Positions 1 to 36,094 are shown, counted from the first letter of the stretch. The stretch is DNA of 64,000 bases from Metaphire vulgaris (GCA_018105865.1 CM030832.1:26862586-26926585); one strand, 5' to 3'. The notes: generated by a model not told the origin, from the letters alone. Translations and numbers: made by a program.

Positions 1-26
1 CTTAAATTATTTTTAAAGTATCAGTT

Positions 27-129
27 ATAGTTGCACTATACTATAGCACTCTGTAGAAAGTTGCGTCTACTGGATGTACTCCTTCATGAGTCACTCATGT
101 TTGATGGACAATTGAATAACACCGGAACA
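27..129 (+). mobile_element. Short CR1-type LINE fragment, duplicate of the one at 1.3 kb
   Basis: Bases 41-122 are nearly identical to 1289-1371, part of the CR1-like reverse transcriptase C-terminal region. The match stops abruptly at about 125, where an unrelated LINE fragment begins. This looks like a broken or duplicated copy separated from its sister by a second insertion. Confidence 0.7.
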
Positions 130-925
130 TAGCTTCTCCGACCTAGACTACGCTGACGACGTTGCTCTTCTGGAAACGTCCGTTAAGAACCTAGAAACAT
201 CACTCAATCAGATTGAGTCGACAGCCTCCAAACTAGGGCTACATGTGTCCTGGACAAAAACCAAGCTGCAGAATCTAGGTTCTGGAGGAGACGCAGGAGA
301 CATATACGTTAATGGACACCAGGTGGAAAATGTGTCAGAATTCACTTACCTGGGTAGTGTCCAGAGTTCTGATGGCAGGTGTCAGCGGGACATTACTGTT
401 CGGCATAGCTGCATCTGCCATGAGATCTCTTCAAAATTTATGGCGCCAAAGACAGATACAGCTCGGTACTAAGATCCGAATTTATCAGTCCTGCGTCCTG
501 CCAATTCTCCTATATGGTTCTGAGACTTGGACTCTGCTTACACGAGACTCTGAAAGACTACAGGCATTCCATATGAGAGACAGATTCTCTGCATTGGCTG
601 GTTACTTTTTACCAACGAAGCAGTCTCCAAACAGACTGCCCTCCTGCCAGTGACAGAAATTATCACGCGACGCCGCCTGTCGCTCTTGGTCACGTGGCTC
701 GCCAGGACAACAACATTCCGCCCACCGCGCTCTTGCAGCGCCATTGCTCGACGCACCGAGACGCCGTCCTCTCTCCGAGCTGGAGAAGACCTCCTGGCAG
801 ACCACGCCGTTACCCCAGCAGATCGGCGATGGTCTTCCTTACAATTTTTCATGAATGGCACTCAGCCATCGGTCGCGTCACAAACTCGCGCAACACGAAT
901 TTTCACAACGGACCTTGTTTTTAAA
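130..925 (+). mobile_element. Non-LTR retrotransposon reverse transcriptase, C-terminal remnant
   Basis: Conceptual translation around 147-180 gives DYADDVALLE, the catalytic YADD box of LINE reverse transcriptases. The YLGSVQSSDG block follows near 345, then LPILLYGSETWTLL at about 495-540, the usual post-catalytic region of this class. The frame shifts several times between these blocks, so the copy is dead. It ends near 925 in short (AATG)n, consistent with a LINE 3' tail. The lineage (RTE or Jockey-like) is not certain. Confidence 0.75.
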
Positions 926-1029
926 CAAATGAATGAATGAATGAGTTATAGTTGCAGTTACTTTGAGTAAGAGGGAATGGGAGATTTTTCTGATGAATCA
1001 GTGTTCATTCACTACTATTTATTCTTTAC

Positions 1030-1988
1030 ACCGCCAACATTGGTCGTATTATAGAAGCACATGGACTCACTATGCATGCGTATGCAGATGATGTGCAGGC
1101 ATACTCATCATGTCTACCATCGGAAGTCGGAGTTCTTCGCACACAAGCTGAGGCCTTTATCGCAGCAGTTCTGGTATGGATCGACCAAAATCGACTATTG
1201 TTGAACCCGGCAAAAACTGAATTCCTCTGGCTGGCAACTCCATGGAAACATCACCTCATCGATCGCTCTGACTTCACTGTGGAGGGAGTTACTATAGCAC
1301 TCTGTAGAAAGTTGCGTCTACTGGATGTACTCTTTCATGAGTCACTCATGTTTGATGGACAATTGAATAACATCATCCAATCAAGCTACTATTACTTGCG
1401 TCGGATTAGACAAGTTTGTCGCTATCTGCCTACCTCGGCTGCGATGGACCTTGTCCGAACACTAGTGATCACTCGTGTCAACTACTGCAATAGTGTTCTG
1501 TACGGCATCCACAGAGTCAATTAAGTCAACAACAGGCGGTACTGAACGTCTTGGCATGCCTTATCTATCGCTCCAGATGGGGAGCACACATCACTCCACT
1601 CTTGAGAGACCGACTGCATTGGTTAAGGATCCCAGAACGTGTAGCGTTCAAGCGACATTGGCTTACGTTCCACGTTCTAAATGACCCTCACTGCCTGACA
1701 TACCTCACCGCAAAAACCACGGTGATCGAACACCATTCTCTACTTCAGTCGGGTCACAGTAATCAACTAGTCGACCCTCCTCTCATCAAGACAGCGGGTT
1801 TTGGTGACAAATCTTTCCAACGCTGAAATCCTGCTTTGTGGAATTCACTCCTGAAGACAGTGACAACTGAGACACATCCTGATTGGTTCCTGAAACAGTT
1901 GAAGATGCATTTGTTTAAACAGTTTGTTTCTGTAAAGTGCTCTTGTCTTTGCTTCGATAGCCATGTTTACTGCGCTTAAGAAATTGTC

Positions 1989-2043
<55 letters not shown>
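1030..2043 (+). mobile_element. CR1/L2-type LINE 3' half with ATA-repeat tail
   Basis: A 150-residue open stretch from 1072 carries the YADDVQ catalytic box and the downstream thumb region ending RVNYCNSVLYGI. After a frameshift near 1520 the reading continues (LRDRLHWLRIPERVAFK, then a WNSL-type block near 1845 and LKMHLFKQF), the standard CR1/L2 C-terminus. It ends at about 1988 in a pure (ATA)n run to 2043, a normal tail for this group. The RNF32 coding exon acceptor lies only about 40 bp downstream. Dead copy: frameshifts and no 5' half. Confidence 0.85.
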
Positions 2044-2045
<2 letters not shown>

Positions 2046-2100
2046 TTCTTTGCCATCTGATGATGGACATTCTTGATTTCAGAGGTCTTTGTCAACTGCT

Positions 2101-17215
<15,115 letters not shown>

Positions 17216-17414
17216 CTGACGACGACTGCTCTTAGATTAATTCTGAGACGTATTGTTTGATACTTTCTGTGTTTTGCTGAGGTTGAAATTCAAAGCTTCT
17301 CTTAATATTCAAATTATTCAAAATACATTGATTTTATTGGATAAAATACTGTTATTCAGCCTTTGCTTTGTCAAAATCTTCATCTGTTTGATAACGTAAT
17401 TACCTCACAATTGT

Positions 17415-18200
17415 TAAGCCATTTCATTAATTAATACGAAATTTGGGACCTCGCCCTATGGTAGCACCCACTGCCTGCCCCTCTCCACTCCATCTCGCTC
17501 CTGCTCTTCCCTGCGCTAGGTGGCATGCATGGCACTGAATCGACTCGATCTCGCGCCCTGGCAGACGAGCCCGCCGCCTAGCGGTTGCATGACCTGCATC
17601 CTATAAAAACCCCTGCAAGTGAAAGAAAGGGGCTCTTCGCGGTTTTGGTTTTGGTGCTACCGTGAGGTCTTGCAGGTTCCTTTTTGGTTCCTTCTCAGGT
17701 TTTAGGAGACCTTCGCCCAATCCCCGTCCGGATCTCCCCTCTCAGTGCACGTCCAGACCCATGCAGTAAGTGACATTTCGCTTTTTTATAGGCCTATAGA
17801 TTTACCCTATAGGCTGCCCCTCCCTGGACCTGCCCCCATTCAGATTTCCCCATTCTATGGCTCCGCATGCAATTTTATCACGAGTTTTCTCTCGCTTGCA
17901 TTATTGACATTGTGTTAATAAATGCTTAATCGTGAGCCTGATTTCTTTCCTTAGATTTAGATTATCATAGAGCTTTGCTGTTAGGTTTTCATCATAGTCC
18001 CAGTCGTCTGCCCCCTCAGAGACGCCTGACCCTAGCCTTCCACTCAGCCTTTGCAAAGAAGCCTTTGGGAAAATAAGATCTAGAGTTTAGTCCGGGTTGC
18101 TATCCTGGTACGATTGGGCCCAGCTATCTCTTACAGCTATATCAAACATTTTAGCCCCCATCGGCCCGCATATACCCCTTGACCCCCACACCCGTCATTT
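17415..18200 (+). promoter_or_regulatory. GC-rich promoter-like block downstream of RNF32, possible solo LTR
   Basis: Base composition changes sharply to GC-rich after the AT-rich RNF32 end. TATAAAA at 17602-17608 is followed about 30 bp later by GGGGCTCTTCGCGG and a long pyrimidine-rich leader; AATAAA lies at 17917. GACCTC...GGTAGCACC near 17450 recurs inverted near 17655. Promoter plus poly(A) signal within 700 bp would suit a solo LTR, but I could not match TG...CA borders or a 5-bp duplication. A TATA promoter of an unknown transcript is the alternative. Confidence 0.3.
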
Positions 18201-18372
18201 TTCGTATTAATATTGCCAGTTGGAATCTCCTTTTCCAAAGTGCCTTATTTATGTCAGTCTTGAAGAATGTCGAGTTACAGAGCAAGCAATATGATAAATG
18301 AGAAGTCAAGGGGGTAGGACTGTCATCGGGTACTCGGGAACCCGGGTACCCGAAGACAGTCCGGGTACCCGG

Positions 18373-18564
18373 CAGTGTTTAATCTAGACTCCTGGACTCC
18401 GGGGGAGGGGAAACTGAAAAAGTCGGGGTAAAACTGACAAAACTGAGGGGAATTCTGCTAGGGGCCGCTGTTAGTCCATGCAGTATTCAAAAATTTCCGG
18501 GGGAGTTGAAATTTCCGGGGGAAAAGGGCAATTTTCCCCCGGAAACGGCCTAGATTAAAAACTG
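18373..18564. mobile_element. hAT-type MITE, CAGTGTTTAATCTAG ends, copy 1
   Basis: Inverted ends CAGTGTTTAATCTAG / CTAGATTAAAAACTG and exact 8-bp duplication GTACCCGG on both sides. Inserted in a CGGGTACCCG repeat of the surrounding element. Copy 2 is at 44536. Confidence 0.88.
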
Positions 18565-18658
18565 GTACCCGGGTAGTAAAAGTGGGAAGGATTACTCGTG
18601 AAAGCGCAGTAGCGCCGTCTGGTGTACAATCTACCGGAAAAACATTTTACCGACTGAC

Positions 18659-18816
18659 CAGTGGCGGCTCCACCGGGGCCATTGCCCCTATTGAGAGCCT
18701 GGCCCCCAGTTGGGACCCTATACTTAATGCTACATACATTAAAAACAAATGGTTGGCCCCCATGATTAAAGTTGCCCCCAACGGCCCCCACTTGCCAAAT
18801 CCTAGAGCCGCCACTG
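18659..18816. mobile_element. hAT-type MITE, CAGTGGCGGCTC ends, copy A
   Basis: Perfect terminal inverted repeat CAGTGGCGGCTC / GAGCCGCCACTG and exact 8-bp duplication CGACTGAC (18651-18658, 18817-18824). 158 bp; the interior contains TTGGGACCCTATACTTAATG as in the copies at 24059 and 26743. Confidence 0.9.
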
Positions 18817-19562
18817 CGACTGACTGCAAGGTATTGAACTTGGCCTGTTTTAAATACGTTCTTATTGTTGCTGACACTCGGCTTCATTTTAGGGTGTCCC
18901 GTCAGTTCCTGGACCGTCACTTCCTGGACCGTTAGTTGCATGCTTGCCCGTTCCTATTGTTCTATCTTTTAGGTGTATGTAAACAAGTGTAGACCTATAC
19001 ACTATGATATATAAATCATTACATGCGTATAAACAGCTACACGTGACAACGATGGTCTGTAATAACATTATAACACGTCTAGTTAAACATGTCACGGTAA
19101 TGTAAACATCCATATTCAATATAGTATCCATTTGACAATAACTTGAATAATTGGGGAAAATATAGGCTTAAGACGCGGGCAAGTATTCGGAAAATGCTAT
19201 TTGACAAGATGCTTATTATTGGTCAGCAGCTGTCCGCCTTGTACATCATTGTTTTACCTTACAATGACGGTCCAGGAAGTGACGGGCCAGGAAGGGACAG
19301 GGAACCTCATTTTAGTTTAGTTTGTCATGATTTTTACTTCATCATATTAAAAGTTAAAATAAGTTTGTTGCACATATGCAGATCATTGTTAATATTAAGT
19401 AGGCCTAACTGGAAACGTAGCCTACCTTTGATTATTGCATGAAATAGGCAGCTTGTGTATGATTTGCGGCAATACCATTATGCTAATTTCCGAACGGGTA
19501 CCCGTTCGAAGTCTTGACGGGTACCCGGGCCGATTTTTGGAAAAAATTAATTGACCGCCCTA

Positions 19563-20026
19563 TCAAGGGGCAGGGTTGTGCCCCGTCAAAAGATAAATCG
19601 CGGCACGACAGTAGGAGAGGGAAGGAGCCCGGTAGAAGGTCCGGTTGATCCCTAGGTAGTACCTGGAGAATTGCCCACCGTGAGATAGTACCCGAGTCGA
19701 CCAATATAACGAGGAAGTATCTGAAAAGTCGAGGTAGTACCCAGGGCCATCTTTTGACTTTTGGGCGCCCTAGGCAGATTTGAATTTTCTCCCATTCACA
19801 GAAATCGATTATGAAAACACACGACACCATGGAGATCAAGGAAAATTGAAAACATACAGACATGCTCTATGTCTATATGCTCTATATCTATGCACACTGT
19901 TCATATCTGATTTGAACATATTAGAACTTTTGGGCATTTTCATCAATAACTCCTTTTCGGACATCTCCTTTATCTGCGATTCAGCTCGTCTTTTAGCTCC
20001 ACTAACCTTCTTTATAATGTGGAATA
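19563..20026. other. Spacer between hAT and pogo elements
   Basis: GTCAAAAGAT at 19587 is mirrored by ATCTTTTGAC near 19750, perhaps the ends of a small unknown MITE. Otherwise no feature recognised. Confidence 0.3.
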
Positions 20027-20619
20027 GGGGAGAGTTACCCAAGATGCCCATGCTAAGGGAGATGGCCTCCCTAAAGATCTTGTTTGAAGAGTGAAGTAAT
20101 ATTTCATGCTACACAGTGAATATAGACATCAATGCACTATTTTACATAAAAGAATTAATAACCAACAAAGAAATTCTTTAGAAAAATCAATTTCTAATGA
20201 GTGACCCAAAGTGGCCATCTTGTGAACCCCATACCACAAGATGCCCATCGACTGGGCATCTTAAGTACCAGACACAGTAGGCTAGTTAATAACTTGTATA
20301 ACTTGTCCAAAACAGTCCCTAATGCATTAATGTCAAAATCAACTAATCATAATCTATAGGGCTACAAGTAGAGATGGTTAGCAAAAGGTGCAGAAGCAAT
20401 GAATCCGTGAAAGTTGCTATATCTTGGAGGGCGAAGACACTTTAAATGAGCTTACTCTAAGCATAAATAAAATGTTGTTAAACAAATGAATTGCAAAACA
20501 ACAAGTCTAATTGATGACTGTTGATCACTGGATCTCAGCAACTAAGACTTATCATACTTATATAACTTATCAAACAACCATAGGCCTACACACAGTAGAA
20601 CTTGGGTCTAATAGTCGGC

Positions 20620-22549
20620 CTAGCAACAAAAGTCGCAGACAAATCCAGTGCTGGTTTCACCACCACTGCACTCGACATGACACCATTCTTTACATTTTTT
20701 GCATTGGAGCCATTGTTCATGTGGCTTACTGGAACAAAAAGTTTCACCACATATTATACATTCAGCATCTGTGTTATGATTACTATCATATTTGCTCCTC
20801 TGTAAATTTTTGTCTCCTGTCGACTTCACTTTTGCTGAAGCTCGTCTCCTGGGTTTATCTAGTCTACAAATCAATTTCTTCTTGCTTGTCTTCTCTTCCT
20901 TACCCTGCAACACTGGATCTTTTATTGAATTGCTTTTTCTCTTTTCTGTCTTCAGTTTCTTTTTTGATTGTGTAGATTTACTTATCTTCTGCTGACCTGA
21001 AACCTTTCTAGCTGCCTGCTCTAACAGATGGTTCTTGAAGGGAGATCCAGTTAAGAGGGAAGACCCTTCAACTTTTGTCTTTCTTTTTCTTTCTATTTTA
21101 CTCTTTGGAATGGAAGAGTTGGTATTGATGGTTTCTACATAGTCTACAACATCCAATGGCATGTTTGTTGAAATGCCATTCTCCAAAGAAGACAATGGAT
21201 CACAAGAAGATGTATGATTGATGCCTGTATGACTATCAGACTTGTCAGCAAATGATGTGGAGGCAGCTTCTGGATCAATAGAACCTGCATCATGAGTAAC
21301 CTGACGAAAAATTGAACACAATTTAATTACTCTGTACTTATAACATTAATTTCAACTAAAATGACATGCATTGCTAAGCAATATCTGATCAAATAGCTTA
21401 GCTAGGCCTAAAGTAATAATTCATATTATTTGCTAAAAAAGTTATATGTAAGTTATTCACAAGCAAACTAATTTTAATGATTTTTAGTTGTAAACATTTA
21501 TTTAGCATGAAACATAATGAAACAGTAGGGATAGAGTAGACACTGTACTAAAATTTTTTATTCAATTAATAGAAACTTTACATCATACTTACAAGTGCAT
21601 TCTTAGCATCAGCTCTAGGTTCGGATTCGTCAGTAACAAGGCTCGGCAAGAAGTCATCATTGCTAAAAATTTCTGGGTTGTAAGGCCAAACCCCTGTACA
21701 TCGAAAACCAGAGACAGCTTTCTCCATTGTGCAGGTCTTTATATAGGCTGAGCCAAATAACCCTGCCAAATCATATTGAGTGATCCTTTGACCCGGGTGT
21801 GACAACATCCATTTGTCACATTCGCTATTGTAATGTGCTTTGAGTGGTCCAAAAATTGTGCGGTCCAAAGGCTGCATTTTATGCCTTGTGTGTGGCAGCA
21901 AACAAACCATTACGATGCCGTTGCTTCTGGCTAGTTCAACTGCTGCCAATGTTTTGTGTGAGCCATGGCCATCAACAATTAAAACAACCTTGTTTGCTTG
22001 TGATGGTTTGACAGCATCAATGAAATGATGAAGCCACTTCAAAAACAAGTCATTGTCAATCCATCCATTTTCGCTACATGCTCCAACAGTGCCTGGTGGA
22101 CTATCCTTGAGAAGGCGTTCTGTAAGACGTTTCCTCTTGAAAATTAGCGTAGGGGGTACATAAACCCCAGTAGCATTAACAGCACATATCACTGTAACTG
22201 TTTGTCCTTTCTCACCACTTGTTACTTTTCCAATTTGTTTCTGTCCTTTATTCGACAGCACTTTTCCAGGTCTATGTACTACTGTCAAACCTGACTCATC
22301 CATATTAAATATGCGACCTGGTTTATACAATTCCTTGTCAAGTTCTGTCTTGTATATATCAAAGAATTTTTTAACGCTTGGCTTGTTGAAATCTACAGCC
22401 CTACTGAGACATGTTGGTTCAGGAGTACGTATGCTTAACTCTGGATGTCGTGCCAAAAATCCTCGTAACCAATTCTTTCCGGCACATTGGTGTTTAAATG
22501 GATGCTCAATTTTTAATTTTTCTGCAAATTCATATGCCACCTTTCTCAA
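20620..22549 (-). CDS. pogo-family DDD transposase with C-terminal PHD finger, two exons
   Basis: Catalytic exon 21593-22549 is open for 319 codons: helix-turn-helix remainder (KNWLRGFLARHPELS), then the DDE core with Asp84 (FNMDESG), Asp193 (LIVDGHGSH) and Asp229 (HKMQPLD), giving the D(35)D spacing of pogo/Tigger. It ends at a strong donor, GTAAGT. A 292-bp intron leads to acceptor TTTTTCGTCAG and exon 20620-21300 (226 aa plus stop), with matching phase 0. The second exon has a basic, Lys/Ser-rich linker and a C-terminal C-x2-C, C-x2-C, H-x2-C, C-x2-C array (CIIC, CKKC, HVEC, CDFC), a PHD-type zinc finger that may target chromatin. The true start lies further upstream (about 22830) but that part is broken; see the separate entry. 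Confidence 0.88.
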
Positions 22550-22830
22550 TTGAAAAGGGATAGGCCGAAGAACATAAGCTGCATCTTCAGCACATGATCT
22601 AACAACAACTGCTCGACTTCTTTTCCAAAGACACTATCGTGAACACTCCAGGCTTCCAAACTTTGCAACTTGGCCATTTAGGTGTCAAATAATGTTTCTC
22701 GAGGTACTCCATAAACCAATTCAGCCTTCCTCTTACTAATTTCTCCATTCTTGACTTTATGCAGGGCTTCTTTGAGATTCTCAACTCCATAATGACCAAG
22801 TGCTGATTTTCTAGAATACTTATAACCCAT
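22550..22830 (-). pseudogene. Frame-broken N-terminal DNA-binding region of the pogo transposase
   Basis: Minus strand from ATG 22830 reads MGYKYSRKSALGHYG, then KNGEISKRKAELVYGVPRET, the psq-type helix-turn-helix of pogo transposases, and meets a stop at about 22681. The homology continues in a second frame (WKPGVFTIVS), then a third, before joining the intact catalytic frame near 22550. At least two indels are needed. Either the copy is inactive or these are assembly errors. Confidence 0.7.
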
Positions 22831-23501
22831 GTCAGTAGCTGTTAAACAATAAAAGAATTAGACCTATAGTAATCACAAGTAATGTGATATGTAGCAAAGC
22901 TTTAAAATAATAAGCTACAAAATAATAAACAGTAATTAGGTTAACAATAAGCTATAAAATATATTCTTAAACAGCAGAGTTTATAATATCCAGAGTTGTC
23001 ATCCAAGACGCGCAGGGTGCCCAAAATGCCCATGGGCATCTTAAAAATTTCACTAGCACATAGACAGTGACCATTTGCGACAAAGCACGTTGATATCACA
23101 AACGTTTGATATGCTTCGATTTTACCCTAACACAATATATTCCAAGTTTAAATAACTTCTACAAGCAACATTACGTGATTTAGTTTACAATTAAATATAT
23201 TTCAAAGTGCACGGCTTACTCAAAATAGTCGAAAAAGTAATAATAACGGAATTTTAAATAAATCAGAAAATACTGATCATTAAAATGGTTTGCAAATATT
23301 CGCTAGAGGTCGCATGACAACATAATGTTATAAAACATAGAGTTTTATACATATATTACGAGATCTAGGGGGTGGGCGTCTTAGCTACCATAGGCATCTT
23401 TAGTGACTCACCCCTATTATAAATTTATAATGGAGGCCGAATGCAGCATGCGGTCAATAATAATGTCTCTACAGCGGAAAGGCGAACGCATGCAGAGAAA
23501 G

Positions 23502-23528
23502 AGACAGACAGACAGACAGACAGACAGA
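23502..23528. repeat. (GACA)n microsatellite
   Basis: Short GACA tetranucleotide run, about 200 bp upstream of the first GST start codon. Confidence 0.85.
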
Positions 23529-23573
23529 GGCAAATAGCGTGTATGTTCACAGGTGATCGAAGCAATGTCATCG

Positions 23574-23583
23574 TGATTCAGCA
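23574..23583 (+). promoter_or_regulatory. TGATTCAGCA, possible antioxidant/AP-1-like element
   Basis: One base away from TGACTCAGCA, the core of NRF2/MARE sites that often control GST genes, located about 145 bp upstream of the GST ATG. A 10-bp match can occur by chance; this is inference only. Confidence 0.2.
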
Positions 23584-23696
23584 GAATTCTTTCGCGCATA
23601 AATATCACTTGGAGACAACGGAATTAGCGCATTAAAGGGGGGCGCCTTTGGCTACAGACACAGAATTCATCGAAACGCGGAAAAGTGCATTGGTGA

Positions 23697-33703
<10,007 letters not shown>

Positions 33704-33953
33704 GCATCATCTCCGGAGCAGCGTGTCTTCTCTAGAGAGCGTTAGGTTCATAGGATTCTGTCAAATGCATTTGAAACGATTTTCGCATAATCTTCATCTC
33801 GAGCATAGATCAATTCATTCCATTTATTCTGAAGATCTTTTTCTCTTTAAACTGGTTGTCGTGTTATTATGTATTGAGATCATTTGACTTCTATTATTAA
33901 ATTGTTCTTTGCTATCTTAAAGTTCTTGTATATTTGGATAGAAATTTTGATGT

Positions 33954-33959
33954 AATAAA
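33954..33959 (+). terminator. AATAAA poly(A) signal for GST gene 1
   Basis: AATAAA about 250 bp after the GST stop codon, followed by T-rich then GT-containing sequence. A sensible 3' UTR length. Confidence 0.6.
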
Positions 33960-34489
33960 CTGTAAAGAATATTTGTATAGCGCATCTTCTGGAGATTCAC
34001 TCACAAGTGTTCCCGCTGTGATTACTACATATGGATGAAGAGATATGAGTCTTAAGCCGTTTGAGAAACGAGGTCATAGAATCGTCAAAAGGGGCTGGAT
34101 TACGTAGCGGCCTACACTTCGGCCAAGAGGATTGCAGAAGGTAGGCCGCCTAATTAGTGATTCAAAGCATCGCTTCTGGAATGAAGGAGTCGATGCTTGG
34201 GACGCACAAAAGAGGCATTCGAAAGTGACCCGAAGACATGGCCGTGAGGACGCAGTATACGCTCTCGCCGATTTCATGGCACATTTCCATACACTGCAGT
34301 GTTCGTAGAATTCTTTTAGGTGTGGCGTGATTTTCCATTTAGGAGATTCTGGCATAGGCGTCAATCCATAGGGGGCCCGGGCCCCCCCAATAATTCGGGC
34401 AGGGGGGCCCAGCACTTGTTGGGCCCCAATGATTTTAACATTCTTATATACCAGTTAACACATTTTCCAGCTGCCGAATCCTCAACAAT

Positions 34490-34911
34490 GGATGGCACGC
34501 GTGCTGGATGGCACGCGTACTGGATTGAACGCGTGCTGGTGCTGGTTGGCACGCGTGCTGGTTGGCACGCGTGCTGGTTGGCACGCGTGCTGGTTGGCAC
34601 TCGTGCTGGTTGGCACTCGTGCTGGATGGCACGCGTGCTGGATGGCACACGTGCTGGATGGCACGCGTGCTGGATGGCACGCGTGCTGGATGGCACGCGC
34701 TGATGCTGGATGGCACGCGTGCTGGATGGCACGCGTGCTGGATGGCACGCGTGCTGGATGGCACGCGTGCTGGATGGCACGCGTGCTGGATGGATGGCAC
34801 TCGTGCTGGATGGCACTCGTGCTGGATGGCACGCGTGCTGGATGGCACGCGTGCTGGTTGGCACGCGTGCTGCTGGTTGGCACGCGTGCTGGATGGCACG
34901 CGTGCTGGATG
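34490..34911. repeat. 16-bp minisatellite (GGATGGCACGCGTGCT)
   Basis: About 26 head-to-tail copies of GGATGGCACGCGTGCT, with GGTT- and CTCGTG-variant units. Since 16 is not a multiple of three and the unit has no stop in most phases, long open frames appear on both strands; these are artefacts. Confidence 0.97.
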
Positions 34912-35135
34912 ACGAAAACATTAAAAGGTCATTCAATCATTACAATATTTACTTTGATTTGATTACAACCTATTGTTGTAACTATGACAAACCGTATTCT
35001 AGTCATAAGCCTAACAGCCAATTTCACGCATAAACTTTTAGTAATAAATTGTAATACGTTAATGTTTTCACGGTCCAAAAAAATCATCCCGCGGGCCAAG
35101 ATTGGTCCGCGGGCCACTTTTTGACACCGCTTACT

Positions 35136-35228
35136 TATATATATATATATATATGTATATGTATATATATATGTATATATGCCCTCAGTACTTCATTCCC
35201 GAGGGACTTATGAAGAAAAAATTGTCCG

Positions 35229-35277
<49 letters not shown>

Positions 35278-35278
35278 C
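35136..35278. repeat. Two (TA)n tracts
   Basis: TA-rich runs at 35136-35180 and 35230-35277 inside the hAT-type element. Confidence 0.9.
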
Positions 35279-35759
35279 AGAGTCGTGAGTGACCAGGACA
35301 ACGAGAAATGATAGCATCAACTTTTCATGTACCTAACTTCTGAGTTTTGGGCCCCCAATATTCTAGGTGGATCGACGCCTTTGGATTCTGGTAAGTAATT
35401 TTGTAGTGAAGAACCAGCCACTGTAATGTGTTCGTTGAAATGTGAAGCCAACCGTGGAGTCCTTGATGATTATAACCTGATCATTATTTGCATTATACGT
35501 AGAGAGACATTTTTGTAATCTGTACGTTTTCTTTCGGGTTCTTCGAATTGTGATTGGTCACTGGTAGCCACTTTTGGATAAGTATTCAACTCAGTCCTCC
35601 TCTTCCTCATCCTCCTCTTTCTCCTCAGCTTTCCTTCAGCGTCTGTCTGTTATGACCATTGTCGCCATTTTAAGCGACCTTTTGCTGATCCTCTGTCGTC
35701 ATATGCAGTGTCCTCTTCAGATGTTACCAATCTATCGGATCTGGTCGTTTTCTTATCGT

Positions 35760-35990
35760 TTCCTTTAGTCATCAGTGTTTCTGTCTCTCGACAGGTCCAG
35801 GTATCCAGTTTCTCCACTCCGATCGATTGCTTGCTTCTTCTTTGAGTTCCTGGTATCCTTTATTCATCATCCACTCCAACATCATCTTTCTCGGTCTACC
35901 TCTCACTCTCTTTCCCTCCATTTTTCCTTCGGAGGGAAAGTAAAAGACGTAATTAAATGCCAATTGAAAACTGCCCATTTAGTCCTAAGA
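35760..35990 (-). mobile_element. LINE 3' end fragment
   Basis: Minus strand reads GKMEGKRVRGRPRKMMLEWM, then KEEASNRSEWRNW: the C-terminal tail of a non-LTR element, different from the one at 5750. It lies just past the GST gene 2 stop codon, so it may form part of that gene's 3' UTR. Confidence 0.65.
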
Positions 35991-36094
35991 AAAAAGCAAA
36001 ACGAATGATAGACTAAGCAAAGAGAACTGAATGGCCATTCGCTTGACTATAACAGTGTGTCTAAGTGTCCCTCCGCTTAATTAACCCGATGTCC

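Larger units (their letters stand above)
18314..19562. mobile_element. hAT-like element with two nested MITEs
   Basis: Flanked by an exact 8-bp repeat TCAAGGGG (18306-18313, 19563-19570). Ends TAGGACTGTCA and the complement of TAGGGCGGTCA; both subterminal regions are rich in CGGGTACCCG palindromes. Contains two younger insertions at 18373-18564 and 18659-18816. No transposase seen. Confidence 0.65.
20027..23414 (-). mobile_element. pogo-type DNA transposon, nearly complete
   Basis: Imperfect terminal inverted repeats: left GGGGAGAGTTACCCAAGATG from 20027, right (complement) GGGGTGAGTCACTAAAGATG ending at 23414, homology continuing about 20 bp further in. A TA dinucleotide flanks both sides (20025-20026, 23415-23416), as expected for Tc1/mariner/pogo. 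It carries one minus-strand transposase. The core AAGATGCCCA recurs as paired, opposed copies near both ends (about 20043, 20240-20265, 23025-23042, 23388), likely transposase binding sites. Length 3388 bp. Confidence 0.88.
34353..35383. mobile_element. hAT-type element carrying a minisatellite
   Basis: Ends CATAGGCGTCAATCCA and the complement of CAAAGGCGTCGATCCA; exact 8-bp duplication GATTCTGG (34345-34352, 35384-35391). The interior holds the 16-bp minisatellite at 34490-34911 and two (TA)n tracts at 35135-35275. Lies between the two convergent GST genes. Confidence 0.85.

Noticed and set aside
34320..35033. Overlapping 100-190-codon frames on both strands
   Set aside because: The 16-bp minisatellite is open in several phases; the repeated 16-residue peptide has no other support.
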